From Petrimonas sp. (GTDB taxonomy: Bacteria; Bacteroidota; Bacteroidia; Bacteroidales; Dysgonomonadaceae), in NCBI GenBank assembly GCA_012839475.1, contig DUNG01000018.1, positions 1-64,000 of the forward strand: a stretch of DNA of 64,000 nucleotides, written 5' to 3'. Of this stretch, positions 1-9,041 are shown piece by piece. Position 1 is the stretch's first letter; each line of letters opens with the position of its first letter. Below the pieces are notes generated by a model. It was given only the letters and a program-made list of their open reading frames with translations. It had not been told where the DNA came from and searched no databases. Both the position numbers and the translations under genes were made by a program.

Positions 1-108
1 ATCCCGAAAAACATCAATGAAAAGCTAAAACTTCAAAAAAAGAAAAAGAGCAAGACCAATATTCCTACCAGTCATGCTCTTGAATTGGAATTAAACGAAT
101 GTCCCTAA
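1..108 (+). CDS. C-terminal fragment of an unidentified protein
   Basis: Frame 1 is open from the window edge to a TAA at 106-108 and gives 35 residues. These are lysine-rich in the middle and end in ELELNECP. The codons read sensibly, but the fragment is too short to assign to a family. It could be the tail of a transposase or another gene lying left of the window. It converges on the SusD-like gene, whose stop is at 147. Confidence 0.3.
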   Translation: MPKNINEKLKLQKKKKSKTNIPTSHALELELNECP

Positions 109-146
109 TTTAATACCCCCCTAAACGGGATATTGAAGGTCATTAA

Positions 147-2060
147 TCAAGGTCCCAACACGGTTCCCTCTTTGGGTACTACAAGCGGTGCCACATTATT
201 TTCAGCACCCGGGTAGCCAATATTCTGATTAATGATGCCTTTGATATTCGTGTTAATGGCATTCGCGGGAACAGGCCATAAAACATGGTGCACGCTCATC
301 TTGTATTCTGCCCACTTATGCTTTACACCCTTATTATAAAAGTTAGACTGTTTCATGATCCAGTCATAATAAAAATTGATGCCCTCCTGTTTAATATTGG
401 AGTTCGTGCCGCCAGGTCCTGAAAAATTATCGAGTTTATACACCCTATTACCAAACACCTCACAGGGTTTACCGGTTTTTGCGAAGGTGTAAGATATCCT
501 TGTCAGTTCGGTTTTTCTAGCCTCTTCGTAGTACAACTCCCTGGCCCTCTCATTTAATATTTCACCGATGGTAATATCACTGGCCACGAGGGGGTCGGCT
601 CCCGCACGCGCTCTAACCACGTTCAACGCATCAGCAGCCTGTCCCAACTGGTTTTTCCAGTAATAACATTCGGCCATCATCAGGTAAACCTCTGCAGAGC
701 GATAAACATACCAGGGCGTTTCTCCCCCGTCCCACCGTGTTTGGAGGGCATCGGGAACGAACAACTTGTAGTGAGGCCATGAAAACCAACAGCGAATGGT
801 ATCTTCTACCGACATGGCAACCGGCTTGACAAGGTTCTTACCATACCATGGGTTGTTTGTATTTTTTAGCGTAGGATGGTTGTATTGCAAATCTTCAGGA
901 CTTCGCCAACTATCCCGGTTGTAAATACCGCGCAGGTCATTCTTCTCCTTACTGGTCCATATTTTATTGGTGTAGTAACTCGTGGGGCGGAGGCGTCCAA
1001 TACCCCGACCATAACTTTTATTCAAATCCATCCAAGGATCTGTTTCGGTTGCATGAATGCTGATACTGGTACCTGCTTTTCCATCGGGTGTTTTCACGTT
1101 CCCACTATTCCAGAAAGGCACACCATTACGCATCGTTTGAATTCTAGCGGAGCCGTCAATTTCAGGGTAGGCTACCACGTACATCAACCCCTCGGTATTA
1201 GACCCATCGAGCTTGGCCTCAACGCTGTGCAGGTCATGCATCAAATTGGTCCTCGGCTTGGTTTGATTTGCCGTGAATCGCTCGGTCATCAACGGGTTCT
1301 TGGCAACGATTTCGTTACCCACCTCTATCGCGCGATCAAATTCACCCAAAGCCATACACACCTTCATCAACAGTACGCCGCATGCCGCTTTTGAGGTTCT
1401 TCCGCGGTCAACCTTCTCAGGAACCCATTGGTACGCGAATTCAAGTTCAGGCAACATCTTTTCCAGGATAGACCAACGGTCATACGAATAGAAGTCATAT
1501 TTGGGTTCTACGATCTCCCAATCCAGGTAGGGTACATCCCCAAATTGATGGGTAAGCTTATAATAACGATACGCCCTATGGAAATAGGCCGATCCCAACA
1601 CCGCATTTCTCTCGGCTTCATCCCTATATTCTGCATCATCGATCCTCGCGATCACAACGTTCGCGTACTTGATCCCCTTATACCCTTCGTACCAATACCA
1701 TCCAACCCTGGTCCTGTCCGTGCTATTGAGATTCTCATCGGGAAGCAACGCGACATCCAAATCCATTTGCGGCCCTGCCTTATCGGTCGTACCCTCCACG
1801 GCCATATCCGAGAGGATGAATTCCGTGAGGATAGGCGACCCATCTCCAAAGTACTCGTGCCTCATATTTCGTTCGCACGTGGTTATCGCGGCGTAGAAGC
1901 CTGCCGCGTCCACGTAGGTATTCTCAGGGGTATAAAAAGATAACGGCTTTGGTTCTAACCAACTTTCGTCGCAACGAGTCAAAACTATTGCAACCATGAA
2001 TAGCGTAAGTACAATTGCCATATACCGTTTCAGGGAATTTATCTTTTTCATAATTTGCAT
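147..2060 (-). CDS. SusD/RagB-type outer-membrane glycan-binding lipoprotein
   Basis: The 637-residue product is a SusD-family surface lipoprotein, which caps the SusC channel and captures oligosaccharide. The N-terminus has a hydrophobic segment followed by a lipobox-like LTRC near residue 29. After it comes the conserved SusD start region (DESWLEPKPLSFYTPENTY). The TPR-rich body includes SAYFHRAYRYYKLTHQFGDVPY and a C-terminal region with RSAEVYLMMAECYYWKNQ and LNVVRARAGADPL, all family hallmarks. The in-frame ATG three codons downstream (MKKINSL) is an equally good start. The gene begins three bases after the SusC stop, so the two are co-transcribed. It is last in a minus-strand catabolic operon. 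The ligand cannot be read from sequence; neighbouring uronate enzymes suggest a uronic-acid-containing glycan. Confidence 0.95.
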   Translation of the reverse strand: MQIMKKINSLKRYMAIVLTLFMVAIVLTRCDESWLEPKPLSFYTPENTYVDAAGFYAAITTCERNMRHEYFGDGSPILTEFILSDMAVEGTTDKAGPQMDLDVALLPDENLNSTDRTRVGWYWYEGYKGIKYANVVIARIDDAEYRDEAERNAVLGSAYFHRAYRYYKLTHQFGDVPYLDWEIVEPKYDFYSYDRWSILEKMLPELEFAYQWVPEKVDRGRTSKAACGVLLMKVCMALGEFDRAIEVGNEIVAKNPLMTERFTANQTKPRTNLMHDLHSVEAKLDGSNTEGLMYVVAYPEIDGSARIQTMRNGVPFWNSGNVKTPDGKAGTSISIHATETDPWMDLNKSYGRGIGRLRPTSYYTNKIWTSKEKNDLRGIYNRDSWRSPEDLQYNHPTLKNTNNPWYGKNLVKPVAMSVEDTIRCWFSWPHYKLFVPDALQTRWDGGETPWYVYRSAEVYLMMAECYYWKNQLGQAADALNVVRARAGADPLVASDITIGEILNERARELYYEEARKTELTRISYTFAKTGKPCEVFGNRVYKLDNFSGPGGTNSNIKQEGINFYYDWIMKQSNFYNKGVKHKWAEYKMSVHHVLWPVPANAINTNIKGIINQNIGYPGAENNVAPLVVPKEGTVLGP

Positions 2061-2063
2061 GCA

Positions 2064-5000
2064 TTAAAGTGTGAAATTTAAACTAACGTTATAGGTGCGG
2101 GGTGAAGGTTGGCTTACTTCAGGATCCCAAAAATCCCAATTCGGGGAGAAGACCGCCACGTTTCTAATCGATAGAGACAAACGCATGTCTTGCACATGCA
2201 CCCTCTGTATCAAATCTTTAGGAACATCATACGATAGCGTGATATTCTCGAAGCGAATAAAAGATTTCTCTTTATATATGGTTCCGCTATTTTTTGAACC
2301 TATCCTCGCGTAGTCGTTAATCCTGTTTTCCGGGGTCCAATAGGGTTGAACGTACTCGGTACATCTATCGGGAAAGTTTGAAACGTTGGCCGCGCGGTTA
2401 AACGAACCATATTGCCCCCAGTTAGAATAGAGCATGGTAGAGAGAGTGAGGTTGTTGAAGAAAACAAACTCATTGCGGAGAGTCCACCGGAAACGCGGGG
2501 TAGTATACCCTTGGAAAATTCGGTCGGCATCGGTCATCACCCCATCCCCATTTTGGTCCTTATACTTGAAATCACCCGGCTGCAATCCAAACTTCGCGGC
2601 CTCTTCCGCTTCTTCCACTTGCCAAACACCTATATGCTCATAATTCCAAATACGATCGGGATCTTCCCCGATAAACCATCTGTTCTTGATATCATCGGCC
2701 TCTTTTTGCCCGATAACGTTACCGTTGTCATCCAGAACATCCACCATATCACCGTATAGGCTCACTATCTTCCTTCTGTTCATTGAAAAGTTCGCCGACG
2801 CATTCCACGCGAATTTCGGTGTAGAGATAATTTTCGCGTTCACCGTTGCTTCGAACCCTTTATTTTCAAGCTGTCCTAAATTAGCGGCAACGCTATTGTA
2901 ACCGATAATTTCCGGCAGTGCCCTATCAACCAGCAAATCGTTGGTGGTTGCTTTATAGGCTTCCAGCGCACCGCTAATCTTGTTGTCCAGGAAAGAGAAA
3001 TCAAGACCGATGTTCATGGATGCGGTTCGCTCCCATTTAAGGTTGACATTGGACATCCTGTTCACGTACATTTGCGAGGTGATATAGACGTTGCCATTTT
3101 GGTCGATATAAGGGTGTGGCCCGGAAACCATATCCGACAGGGCTTCATATTGACCGATATCCCTGTTACCATTTTCACCCCATGACAAACGCAACTTACC
3201 GTAGTCAAACCAATCGGTGATGGGTTCTGCAAACCTCTCGGAGGTAAAGATCCAACCAACCGCTACGGCCGGGAATACGGCCCGCGGGTTTCTCTGTCCA
3301 AAAGCGGAATACCCATCGCGACGAACGGACGTTGTTATCATGTACTTCTCTCTAAACGAGTAGAAGAGCCTTCCCATGAGCGCATCACCCGTTCGGTACG
3401 TGTCATTGCTCTCGTTCAATGGCACGGTTCCCGCTTGTATTCGGTGATAACCCAAAATATCGTTTGGTGAAAATTGCGTGGAGGTCATCTTTTGACTCCA
3501 ATACTTCCTTTGCTCCGCGTTGACTAGGAAAGTAGCTTCAAAATTATGGATCTTATTAAACTGCCTCTTCCATCTCAGCAGGTTGTCTACTTGCCAGGAA
3601 TAGATCTTGTACGTAGTACGCTCCGAACTCCCCCCTTTTGCCGCCCAGTCGAAGTTCTTGGCAGAGTCGTGATTATAATATTCCCGCCATTCAACGTAAG
3701 GTACGTAGTTAAACTGGTATTCAAACCCGAAGGGCAATGTAAGAATAGCATACATATTGGCATTTAAGGAATTGTACCTGTCTTTCCTATCTCGATACAG
3801 GTTATCGAAAAAGGGATTCACCGGCGTAATATCTGAAGTTGGATATTTCCAAATGAACTCGTCCACTTCCATGTTGCCAATCTCATCAGCCCCATAAGGA
3901 GAGATACGAGTCATCTGTTCCCAATCAGCCTGTAAATAACCCTCATTCCTTGAAGCAAAACCGGAGTTTAACCCGATCTTCAAAAACGACGTTATGGTAG
4001 ATTCAAGGTTCAAACGGGTCCGAAAAGTTGAAAAACGGTTCCCTACAATGATTCCCTCTCTATCGGCATACCCTAGGGACCAGTAATAATTAACATCATT
4101 GGTTCTATTAGAGATACTAACCTGATAGTCCTGCTGCAATCCATTATGAAATACCTTATCTGCCCAATCGGTCGTTCTGTTATTTATGAAGTTCTCTATC
4201 TCCGGGGCTTTCAACTCCAATCTAGTTGCCCATGTTCTTAGCAGGTCTTCTTCTGTGAAATTGTCTACCGGTACTTGCTTATCGTAATTAAACCAGTCAT
4301 ATTGACTTACCCCTTGAAGTTTACGCGGGTCCTCAAAGATTTGGGGATACTTTTGATGAAATGCTTCATTGTTTTTCCCGATTTCATAAATCTTCCTATA
4401 CTGCAGGAAGCCCTCGGCATCCAATATTTCGGGTTGATTCGCCGAAGCAACCACCCCGACGGAAGTATTAAACGACACCAATGGCTTACCCGCCCTGCCC
4501 CCTTTCTGGGTTAGAAGAACAATGACTCCACTGGCCGCTTTGGCACCATACACGGCGGCGGAACTCGCGTCTTTCAAAATGTCGATGGTGGCCACGTCCA
4601 TCGGGTTAATATCGCTTAAGGCTCCTTCATAAATAACGCCATCCAACACAATGAGTGGCTCAGAACCTGCCTTTAACGTGTTTACCCCCCTCACCTGCAA
4701 CCCCGCGCTTCCCTTTGCCGAGTTAGCGAAGCCAATGCTTAACCCGGCCGAGTTACCCCTGAGCAAATCCTGAACGGAACGGGGACTTTCTGACTTGAGG
4801 GTCTCCGCTTTTATGGTCGAGATGGCACCCGTGAGGTCTTTTTGCCGCATGGTACCATACCCCACCACCACCACTTCATCCAGGTAGCTGACCTCTTGAT
4901 CCAGGACAACGTTGATTACCGATCTGTCACCAACGTTAATCACCTGAGAGGTAAAGCCGATATAGGAGACATTCAGCACAGGGTTCGCGGATGTCAGCCT

Positions 5001-5285
5001 TAATGAATAGTACCCATCACCATCCGTAACCGTCCCATGGGTTGTACCTCCTTCCACCACATTTACCCCAACCAATGGTTCTCCCATGGCATCGGTAATG
5101 CGTCCGGTTACGGTTCTATCTCCTTGCTCTATCTCTAGTAAACCTGTCACCCCACTTTCTAAAGCAAAGGCGCTCGTTGAAAAGAGATGAAACGCGATGG
5201 ACAAAAAGCATATAAGAAAGAGCGTTGAGCCCCTGCTTTCTATAGCTTGTTTAAACAATAACAAAAGATTCTTTTTCACCTTCAT
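2064..5285 (-). CDS. SusC/RagA-type TonB-dependent transporter
   Basis: The 1073-residue product is an outer-membrane TonB-dependent receptor that imports oligosaccharide together with its SusD partner. A signal peptide of about 41 residues is followed by a carboxypeptidase-regulatory-like beta domain at about 55-130. The TonB-box region DEVVVVGYGT lies at 136-145 and leads into the plug (SVQDLLRGNSAGLSI, GSEPLIVLDGVIYEG, DILKDASSAAVYGAKAASG). The rest is a 22-strand barrel ending in YNVSLNFTL. Length and domain order are normal for SusC. It follows the two exported oxidoreductase genes with a 32-base gap and is followed at once by the SusD partner. No internal promoter was evident. Confidence 0.96.
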   Translation of the reverse strand: MKVKKNLLLLFKQAIESRGSTLFLICFLSIAFHLFSTSAFALESGVTGLLEIEQGDRTVTGRITDAMGEPLVGVNVVEGGTTHGTVTDGDGYYSLRLTSANPVLNVSYIGFTSQVINVGDRSVINVVLDQEVSYLDEVVVVGYGTMRQKDLTGAISTIKAETLKSESPRSVQDLLRGNSAGLSIGFANSAKGSAGLQVRGVNTLKAGSEPLIVLDGVIYEGALSDINPMDVATIDILKDASSAAVYGAKAASGVIVLLTQKGGRAGKPLVSFNTSVGVVASANQPEILDAEGFLQYRKIYEIGKNNEAFHQKYPQIFEDPRKLQGVSQYDWFNYDKQVPVDNFTEEDLLRTWATRLELKAPEIENFINNRTTDWADKVFHNGLQQDYQVSISNRTNDVNYYWSLGYADREGIIVGNRFSTFRTRLNLESTITSFLKIGLNSGFASRNEGYLQADWEQMTRISPYGADEIGNMEVDEFIWKYPTSDITPVNPFFDNLYRDRKDRYNSLNANMYAILTLPFGFEYQFNYVPYVEWREYYNHDSAKNFDWAAKGGSSERTTYKIYSWQVDNLLRWKRQFNKIHNFEATFLVNAEQRKYWSQKMTSTQFSPNDILGYHRIQAGTVPLNESNDTYRTGDALMGRLFYSFREKYMITTSVRRDGYSAFGQRNPRAVFPAVAVGWIFTSERFAEPITDWFDYGKLRLSWGENGNRDIGQYEALSDMVSGPHPYIDQNGNVYITSQMYVNRMSNVNLKWERTASMNIGLDFSFLDNKISGALEAYKATTNDLLVDRALPEIIGYNSVAANLGQLENKGFEATVNAKIISTPKFAWNASANFSMNRRKIVSLYGDMVDVLDDNGNVIGQKEADDIKNRWFIGEDPDRIWNYEHIGVWQVEEAEEAAKFGLQPGDFKYKDQNGDGVMTDADRIFQGYTTPRFRWTLRNEFVFFNNLTLSTMLYSNWGQYGSFNRAANVSNFPDRCTEYVQPYWTPENRINDYARIGSKNSGTIYKEKSFIRFENITLSYDVPKDLIQRVHVQDMRLSLSIRNVAVFSPNWDFWDPEVSQPSPRTYNVSLNFTL

Positions 5286-5317
5286 AGCAATAATGTATTA
5301 AATGATTAAGAAGTGAC

Positions 5318-6730
5318 CTATCTATTCTCTCGAGCCATCTCCAACGCGGTTGTCGTAACGTAATACTTTGCCAACGTGTTCGATATCTCCCATAGCGGCA
5401 TATCCCGATTGATTAAAAAGCCGAAATATTTTTGAGCCACCATGCCAAAGTAATCTTCATGTCCCTTTCTAAATTCAACGGGAACCACGATTTGATACCG
5501 CCCGGAGGAAACTTCCCTGGTAGACAGGTAGGGATAAGATTTCTGTAGCTCTGTAACTGCTTCGTTTAATTTATCCTCAAATACGCGTGCGTCTACACCC
5601 GGCTTTTTCACGATAAACAGCTGCTTGATATAATCCACGGAACCATCCTGCACGATCTCGACAGACGCGTTAGTACCCTTGATAAGACCATTGTAGGTGT
5701 CTCCCCCGCCCGGTGGCGCCTCGAAATTCCAGAGGACGGCAACCGATACATGCTGCCCCTTCACCTGGTAATTGATCTTACCGTTCCCGAAAACTTCCAG
5801 TTTGGAATCATTGAGATAACGCTGTAAGAAGTCAGGAAACGCGTTCAACCGGGTGGAACGTGAAAAATCATCCAGCGTCAACACCGTGGGCCAGTGACTA
5901 GCCGAAGTGATCGCTATATCGCTTTCGTAATCGATGATTTCATCCGGGAAACATTGCCAGTTCACCAGGTCGACCAGGTGCGTGGCCACATCAACCATAC
6001 CTTCACCCTGCTGCTCAACGTCATAGAACCATGCCGGGCGAACCAACACATTCCCTGAGACCTCCTTAAAGTAGTGATGAACACTCTGCAGGGTAATAGC
6101 CGGCTCATCCGCTGTTCCCATCTCCTGGTCACCAAAAAGTTCCTTGTTGTTTACCAACTCACGGGTAAGGGTGTTGATGATATCGTAGCGTTCGGTCATC
6201 ACGTCGTAGAGGTAAATATCCCGCACGCGTGCACTATCGTAAGTTGCTTTCAACAATTCAAATCCCTCCCGGTTAATCGCCATCGGTTTATCCGAAAGAA
6301 CGTTGTAGCCTGCGCAGATAGATTGGTGAATATACCGGGTCTTCTTCCCATTATTGCCGGCCAGAATCACCACGTTCCCCTTTTTATCCCCGATCATTTT
6401 TTCGAGGTAGTCTTCCCCACGGTATAGCTCCACATGCCAATGGGTGGGGTTTTCTGCCCGTTGGTTATAGTCCTCAATGCTAGCCATGTACTGGTCGAGT
6501 TCATCGCCTTGTGGCGCGTAGACGTGAACCGTATCGTTCACCAGCTTCTGTGGGAATTTTTGCAAGAGGCTGGCGTGAAAGTGACCGGGATCGAGTACCA
6601 CCAGCTCTACCTCCCCCTCTTTTCCGGTAAAGATGTGTTGGCGTTCAGCCTCGCTTTTATTCTGGCGAGCGTTACAGGAAAACAACAGCAGTAAACCAAG
6701 CATCGAGAGCGGGTATAATAGTTTATACAT
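5318..6730 (-). CDS. Exported Gfo/Idh/MocA-family oxidoreductase, lipoprotein
   Basis: The 470-residue protein has a lipoprotein signal with the lipobox LLLFSC near residue 19, so it is predicted to be anchored in an envelope membrane. The body resembles Gfo/Idh/MocA dehydrogenases: a nucleotide-binding half with VVILAGNNGKKTRYI and the substrate-side motif LSDKPMAI, equivalent to the family EKP motif. A C-terminal half of the putative-oxidoreductase-C type follows (DVATHLVDLVNWQCFPDE). Such proteins bind NAD(P) and oxidise or epimerise sugars, and some family members (GH109) cleave glycosides by a redox mechanism. Its stop-start gap to the upstream paralogue is three bases, so the two are translated together. 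The exact reaction is unknown. An envelope location for a cofactor-dependent enzyme implies a tightly bound cofactor. Confidence 0.85.
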   Translation of the reverse strand: MYKLLYPLSMLGLLLLFSCNARQNKSEAERQHIFTGKEGEVELVVLDPGHFHASLLQKFPQKLVNDTVHVYAPQGDELDQYMASIEDYNQRAENPTHWHVELYRGEDYLEKMIGDKKGNVVILAGNNGKKTRYIHQSICAGYNVLSDKPMAINREGFELLKATYDSARVRDIYLYDVMTERYDIINTLTRELVNNKELFGDQEMGTADEPAITLQSVHHYFKEVSGNVLVRPAWFYDVEQQGEGMVDVATHLVDLVNWQCFPDEIIDYESDIAITSASHWPTVLTLDDFSRSTRLNAFPDFLQRYLNDSKLEVFGNGKINYQVKGQHVSVAVLWNFEAPPGGGDTYNGLIKGTNASVEIVQDGSVDYIKQLFIVKKPGVDARVFEDKLNEAVTELQKSYPYLSTREVSSGRYQIVVPVEFRKGHEDYFGMVAQKYFGFLINRDMPLWEISNTLAKYYVTTTALEMARENR

Positions 6731-6733
6731 GGC

Positions 6734-8122
6734 TTACAATCCTTTGATATAATTGGTCCCATAAGGATAACGCTGCGGTCTCTTGAGCATGGAGTTCGCG
6801 TAATCGCTATTCTTGAATTTCTCGTACCGCGGGTCCCACTCTAATTTGCCGGGTATTTTCATGGCGATGTGGCTTATCAGGCAAATGGTGCAAGCACGGT
6901 GACCGATCTCAACGGGTGAGATCGGCTCTTCACGTGACCGAATGCAATCCAGCCAATTCCCATGTTGGTTGTCACTTCTATACAGATGAATCTCGTTCTC
7001 TCCAATTTCAGAGGTTAAGATCTTGGGATCGCTTGCATCCAATGCTCTCGCGTTTCGCTCTTGCGCTACCGGGTCGCTCGAGGATGCGACGTAATTTCCG
7101 CGGGAAACAAATATCCATCCCTCGGTGCCCTCATACCTGATCCCGTTGGGATAGCCGCCACTCGTGTACATGGTAATGCCGTTCTCATACTCCGCTTTTA
7201 CCATGAAGTCACCGTGTACATCCCAAAGCCCCGATTTAGGAAACTCAGCCACCGCTTCCACCGAGATGGGACCCGTGTACTCGGTATCCATCCCCCATGC
7301 GGCAGACTCGAAATGGTGTTGCCCCCATCCCGTGATCATACCCGAGCCGAACTGTTCGCAACGCAACCACCCCGGACGTCCATAATTGTTCTGCGGATGC
7401 ACCCTCATTTCGGTGTAATAGACCTCGGGGGTTGAGCCTAACCACATATCGTAGTTGAGGTTGGGCGGTATAGGCATCTCAGGTGCCTCGGGGCCCGAAG
7501 GATCACCCGGCAATCCAATCTTCACGGTATGTAATCGGCCAATCCTCCCGTTTCTAACCAGTTCGGCAGCGATCCTGAACTGGGGGGAAGAACGTTGTTG
7601 TGTGCCTATCTGCATCACCACTTTCTGCCTACGAACAACATCGCTTAACAAGCGCCCCTCCTCCACGGTTAACGAGGTGGGTTTTTGAAGGTAAATATCC
7701 TTCTTTGCCAGTGCCGCGCGGATAGCAAGATCCGCGTGCTGGTGATCGGGCGTGCTGATAATCACGGCGTCAACTTCGCTATTAGATAATAGCTCCTGAT
7801 AATCTTCGTATATCTTCACGTCGGAATAGGAGCTTTTCCCTGTCTTTTCCGCGTAATAGCCGTCGATATGTTTTTTCCCGTCAGCTAACCGCTTGCTATC
7901 CACGTCGCATACGGCGACAAACTGCGCCTGATCATACTTAATCGTCTCAGCCACGTCGTGATCACGCGCGATCCTTCCAAAACCAATTTGCCCGATCTGT
8001 ATCTTGTTACTCGGCGCATCTTTCCCAAAAAGGGACGCGGGTACAATCGTGGGGATAGATATAGCCCCCACGGTTGATATGGCCGCCTTTTTAATAAATG
8101 ATCTTCGTTCCATCCTATTCAT
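6734..8122 (-). CDS. Gfo/Idh/MocA-family oxidoreductase with Tat-like signal
   Basis: The 462-residue protein begins with a twin-arginine-like signal (ERRSFIKKAA) followed by a hydrophobic stretch ending near SLFG. This fits export of a folded, cofactor-loaded enzyme. The Rossmann motif is IGQIGFGRIARDHD and the substrate motif is YLQKPTSLTVEEG, where K of the QKP triad replaces the common EKP lysine context. Later regions (GSGMITGWGQHHFESAAWGM, HYGNWLDC-like HGNWLDCIRS) match the C-terminal domain of secreted Bacteroidetes members. Start and stop overlap the upstream PmoA-like gene by four bases (ATGA). An alternative start, MERRSF, lies three codons downstream. Likely role: oxidation of a sugar or glycoside in the periplasm. 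Substrate unknown. Confidence 0.88.
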   Translation of the reverse strand: MNRMERRSFIKKAAISTVGAISIPTIVPASLFGKDAPSNKIQIGQIGFGRIARDHDVAETIKYDQAQFVAVCDVDSKRLADGKKHIDGYYAEKTGKSSYSDVKIYEDYQELLSNSEVDAVIISTPDHQHADLAIRAALAKKDIYLQKPTSLTVEEGRLLSDVVRRQKVVMQIGTQQRSSPQFRIAAELVRNGRIGRLHTVKIGLPGDPSGPEAPEMPIPPNLNYDMWLGSTPEVYYTEMRVHPQNNYGRPGWLRCEQFGSGMITGWGQHHFESAAWGMDTEYTGPISVEAVAEFPKSGLWDVHGDFMVKAEYENGITMYTSGGYPNGIRYEGTEGWIFVSRGNYVASSSDPVAQERNARALDASDPKILTSEIGENEIHLYRSDNQHGNWLDCIRSREEPISPVEIGHRACTICLISHIAMKIPGKLEWDPRYEKFKNSDYANSMLKRPQRYPYGTNYIKGL

Positions 8123-9030
8123 TTTTTAGTTGAGCTGTAATTTTCGAAATGGCCGGCAATGTCGGCCTCTATATGATCTCCCGAATGTACCAACACACGG
8201 TATCTTAACTCGATCTTTTCACCTTTTAAAAACTGGATCTGCTCCCCATTTTCCGGCCAATACATGGGAGTGGGCGAGAAAAACCCGTAATCCCTCGTAA
8301 ACCAAGGCGCGGGATACCCATCGCTTGAAGGATGCTGCATGATCGCGATCCCTTCGCTCTTCCCCATCCTTTCACCGTAATAATCCATCCAGGGAGAACG
8401 TTTCCCAAACGTGGCCTCCTCACCCTGATCCCCTTCTGCATTGATCATGGTACCCCCTCCCATAACCGTCAGGTCTGGTGCCAGCCGTGCACTGAACAAC
8501 GAGTGATTCGTTTTTAGAATGACCACATCTTCAAGCATCTCCATCGTTATATCAAAATCGATCTGATAAATCGAGGACGAGGGAGCCGAGATGGTAATCC
8601 TCCTCTTATCTTTCACGGGCGAATCGGCACCGGGGCGCCACCATATGCATTCATTCTCGATAACAGCAGCATCACCTCCCGACTCAATGATATCGGCCCG
8701 TATGGAGATAATCTGCCCCCTTTCCAACCCCTCCTGCCAGTAGTTACCGCCGTTCAATCTGTCACACCCAAAGAAAAGAGAGCTATGATGCGGGTAGTTG
8801 GCATTTCTCATCGATGTAACGGAAGCGTTTGAAGGACCGTTTACCGGGTAGAAAAACGGGTACTTTTCGTAGTCCGATAAAATGTAATGGGTGAAAAGGT
8901 TGCCATTGATATAGCACGCTATCTTATCGCCCTCTTTTATAGCGGTTACCTGCGCCTGCGCGAAGAGGGGTAAAGCGATCAGCGTCATCACCGCGAACAG
9001 AATAGCGCTGGTGGTAAATTTTTTCAGCAT
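8119..9030 (-). CDS. PmoA-like (DUF6807) secreted protein, short form
   Basis: The 303-residue product carries a cleavable signal peptide (ALPLFAQAQ, cleavage near residue 26). It belongs to the family annotated as methane-oxygenase PmoA-like, now DUF6807. The resemblance to methane monooxygenase is nominal. Recognisable pieces are THYILSDYEKYPFFYPVNGP, PHHSSLFFGCDRLNGGNYW and WMDYYGERMGKSEGIAIMQHP. Members are common in Bacteroidetes and Planctomycetes carbohydrate loci beside Gfo/Idh/MocA genes; the biochemical role is not established. It overlaps the next gene by four bases and lies 11 bases after the longer paralogue, so the two paralogues probably act on the same substrate. Confidence 0.85.
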   Translation of the reverse strand: MLKKFTTSAILFAVMTLIALPLFAQAQVTAIKEGDKIACYINGNLFTHYILSDYEKYPFFYPVNGPSNASVTSMRNANYPHHSSLFFGCDRLNGGNYWQEGLERGQIISIRADIIESGGDAAVIENECIWWRPGADSPVKDKRRITISAPSSSIYQIDFDITMEMLEDVVILKTNHSLFSARLAPDLTVMGGGTMINAEGDQGEEATFGKRSPWMDYYGERMGKSEGIAIMQHPSSDGYPAPWFTRDYGFFSPTPMYWPENGEQIQFLKGEKIELRYRVLVHSGDHIEADIAGHFENYSSTKK

Positions 9031-9041
9031 AACAGTTGTGT

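Noticed and set aside
1-108. Transposase C-terminus
   Set aside because: The 35-residue tail is Lys-rich like many transposase ends, but nothing specific supports it, so no mobile element is claimed.
876-1394. 172-residue plus-strand frame opposite the SusD gene
   Set aside because: It lies wholly inside the antisense of a well-supported SusD gene, has no recognisable domain and no promoter or start context.
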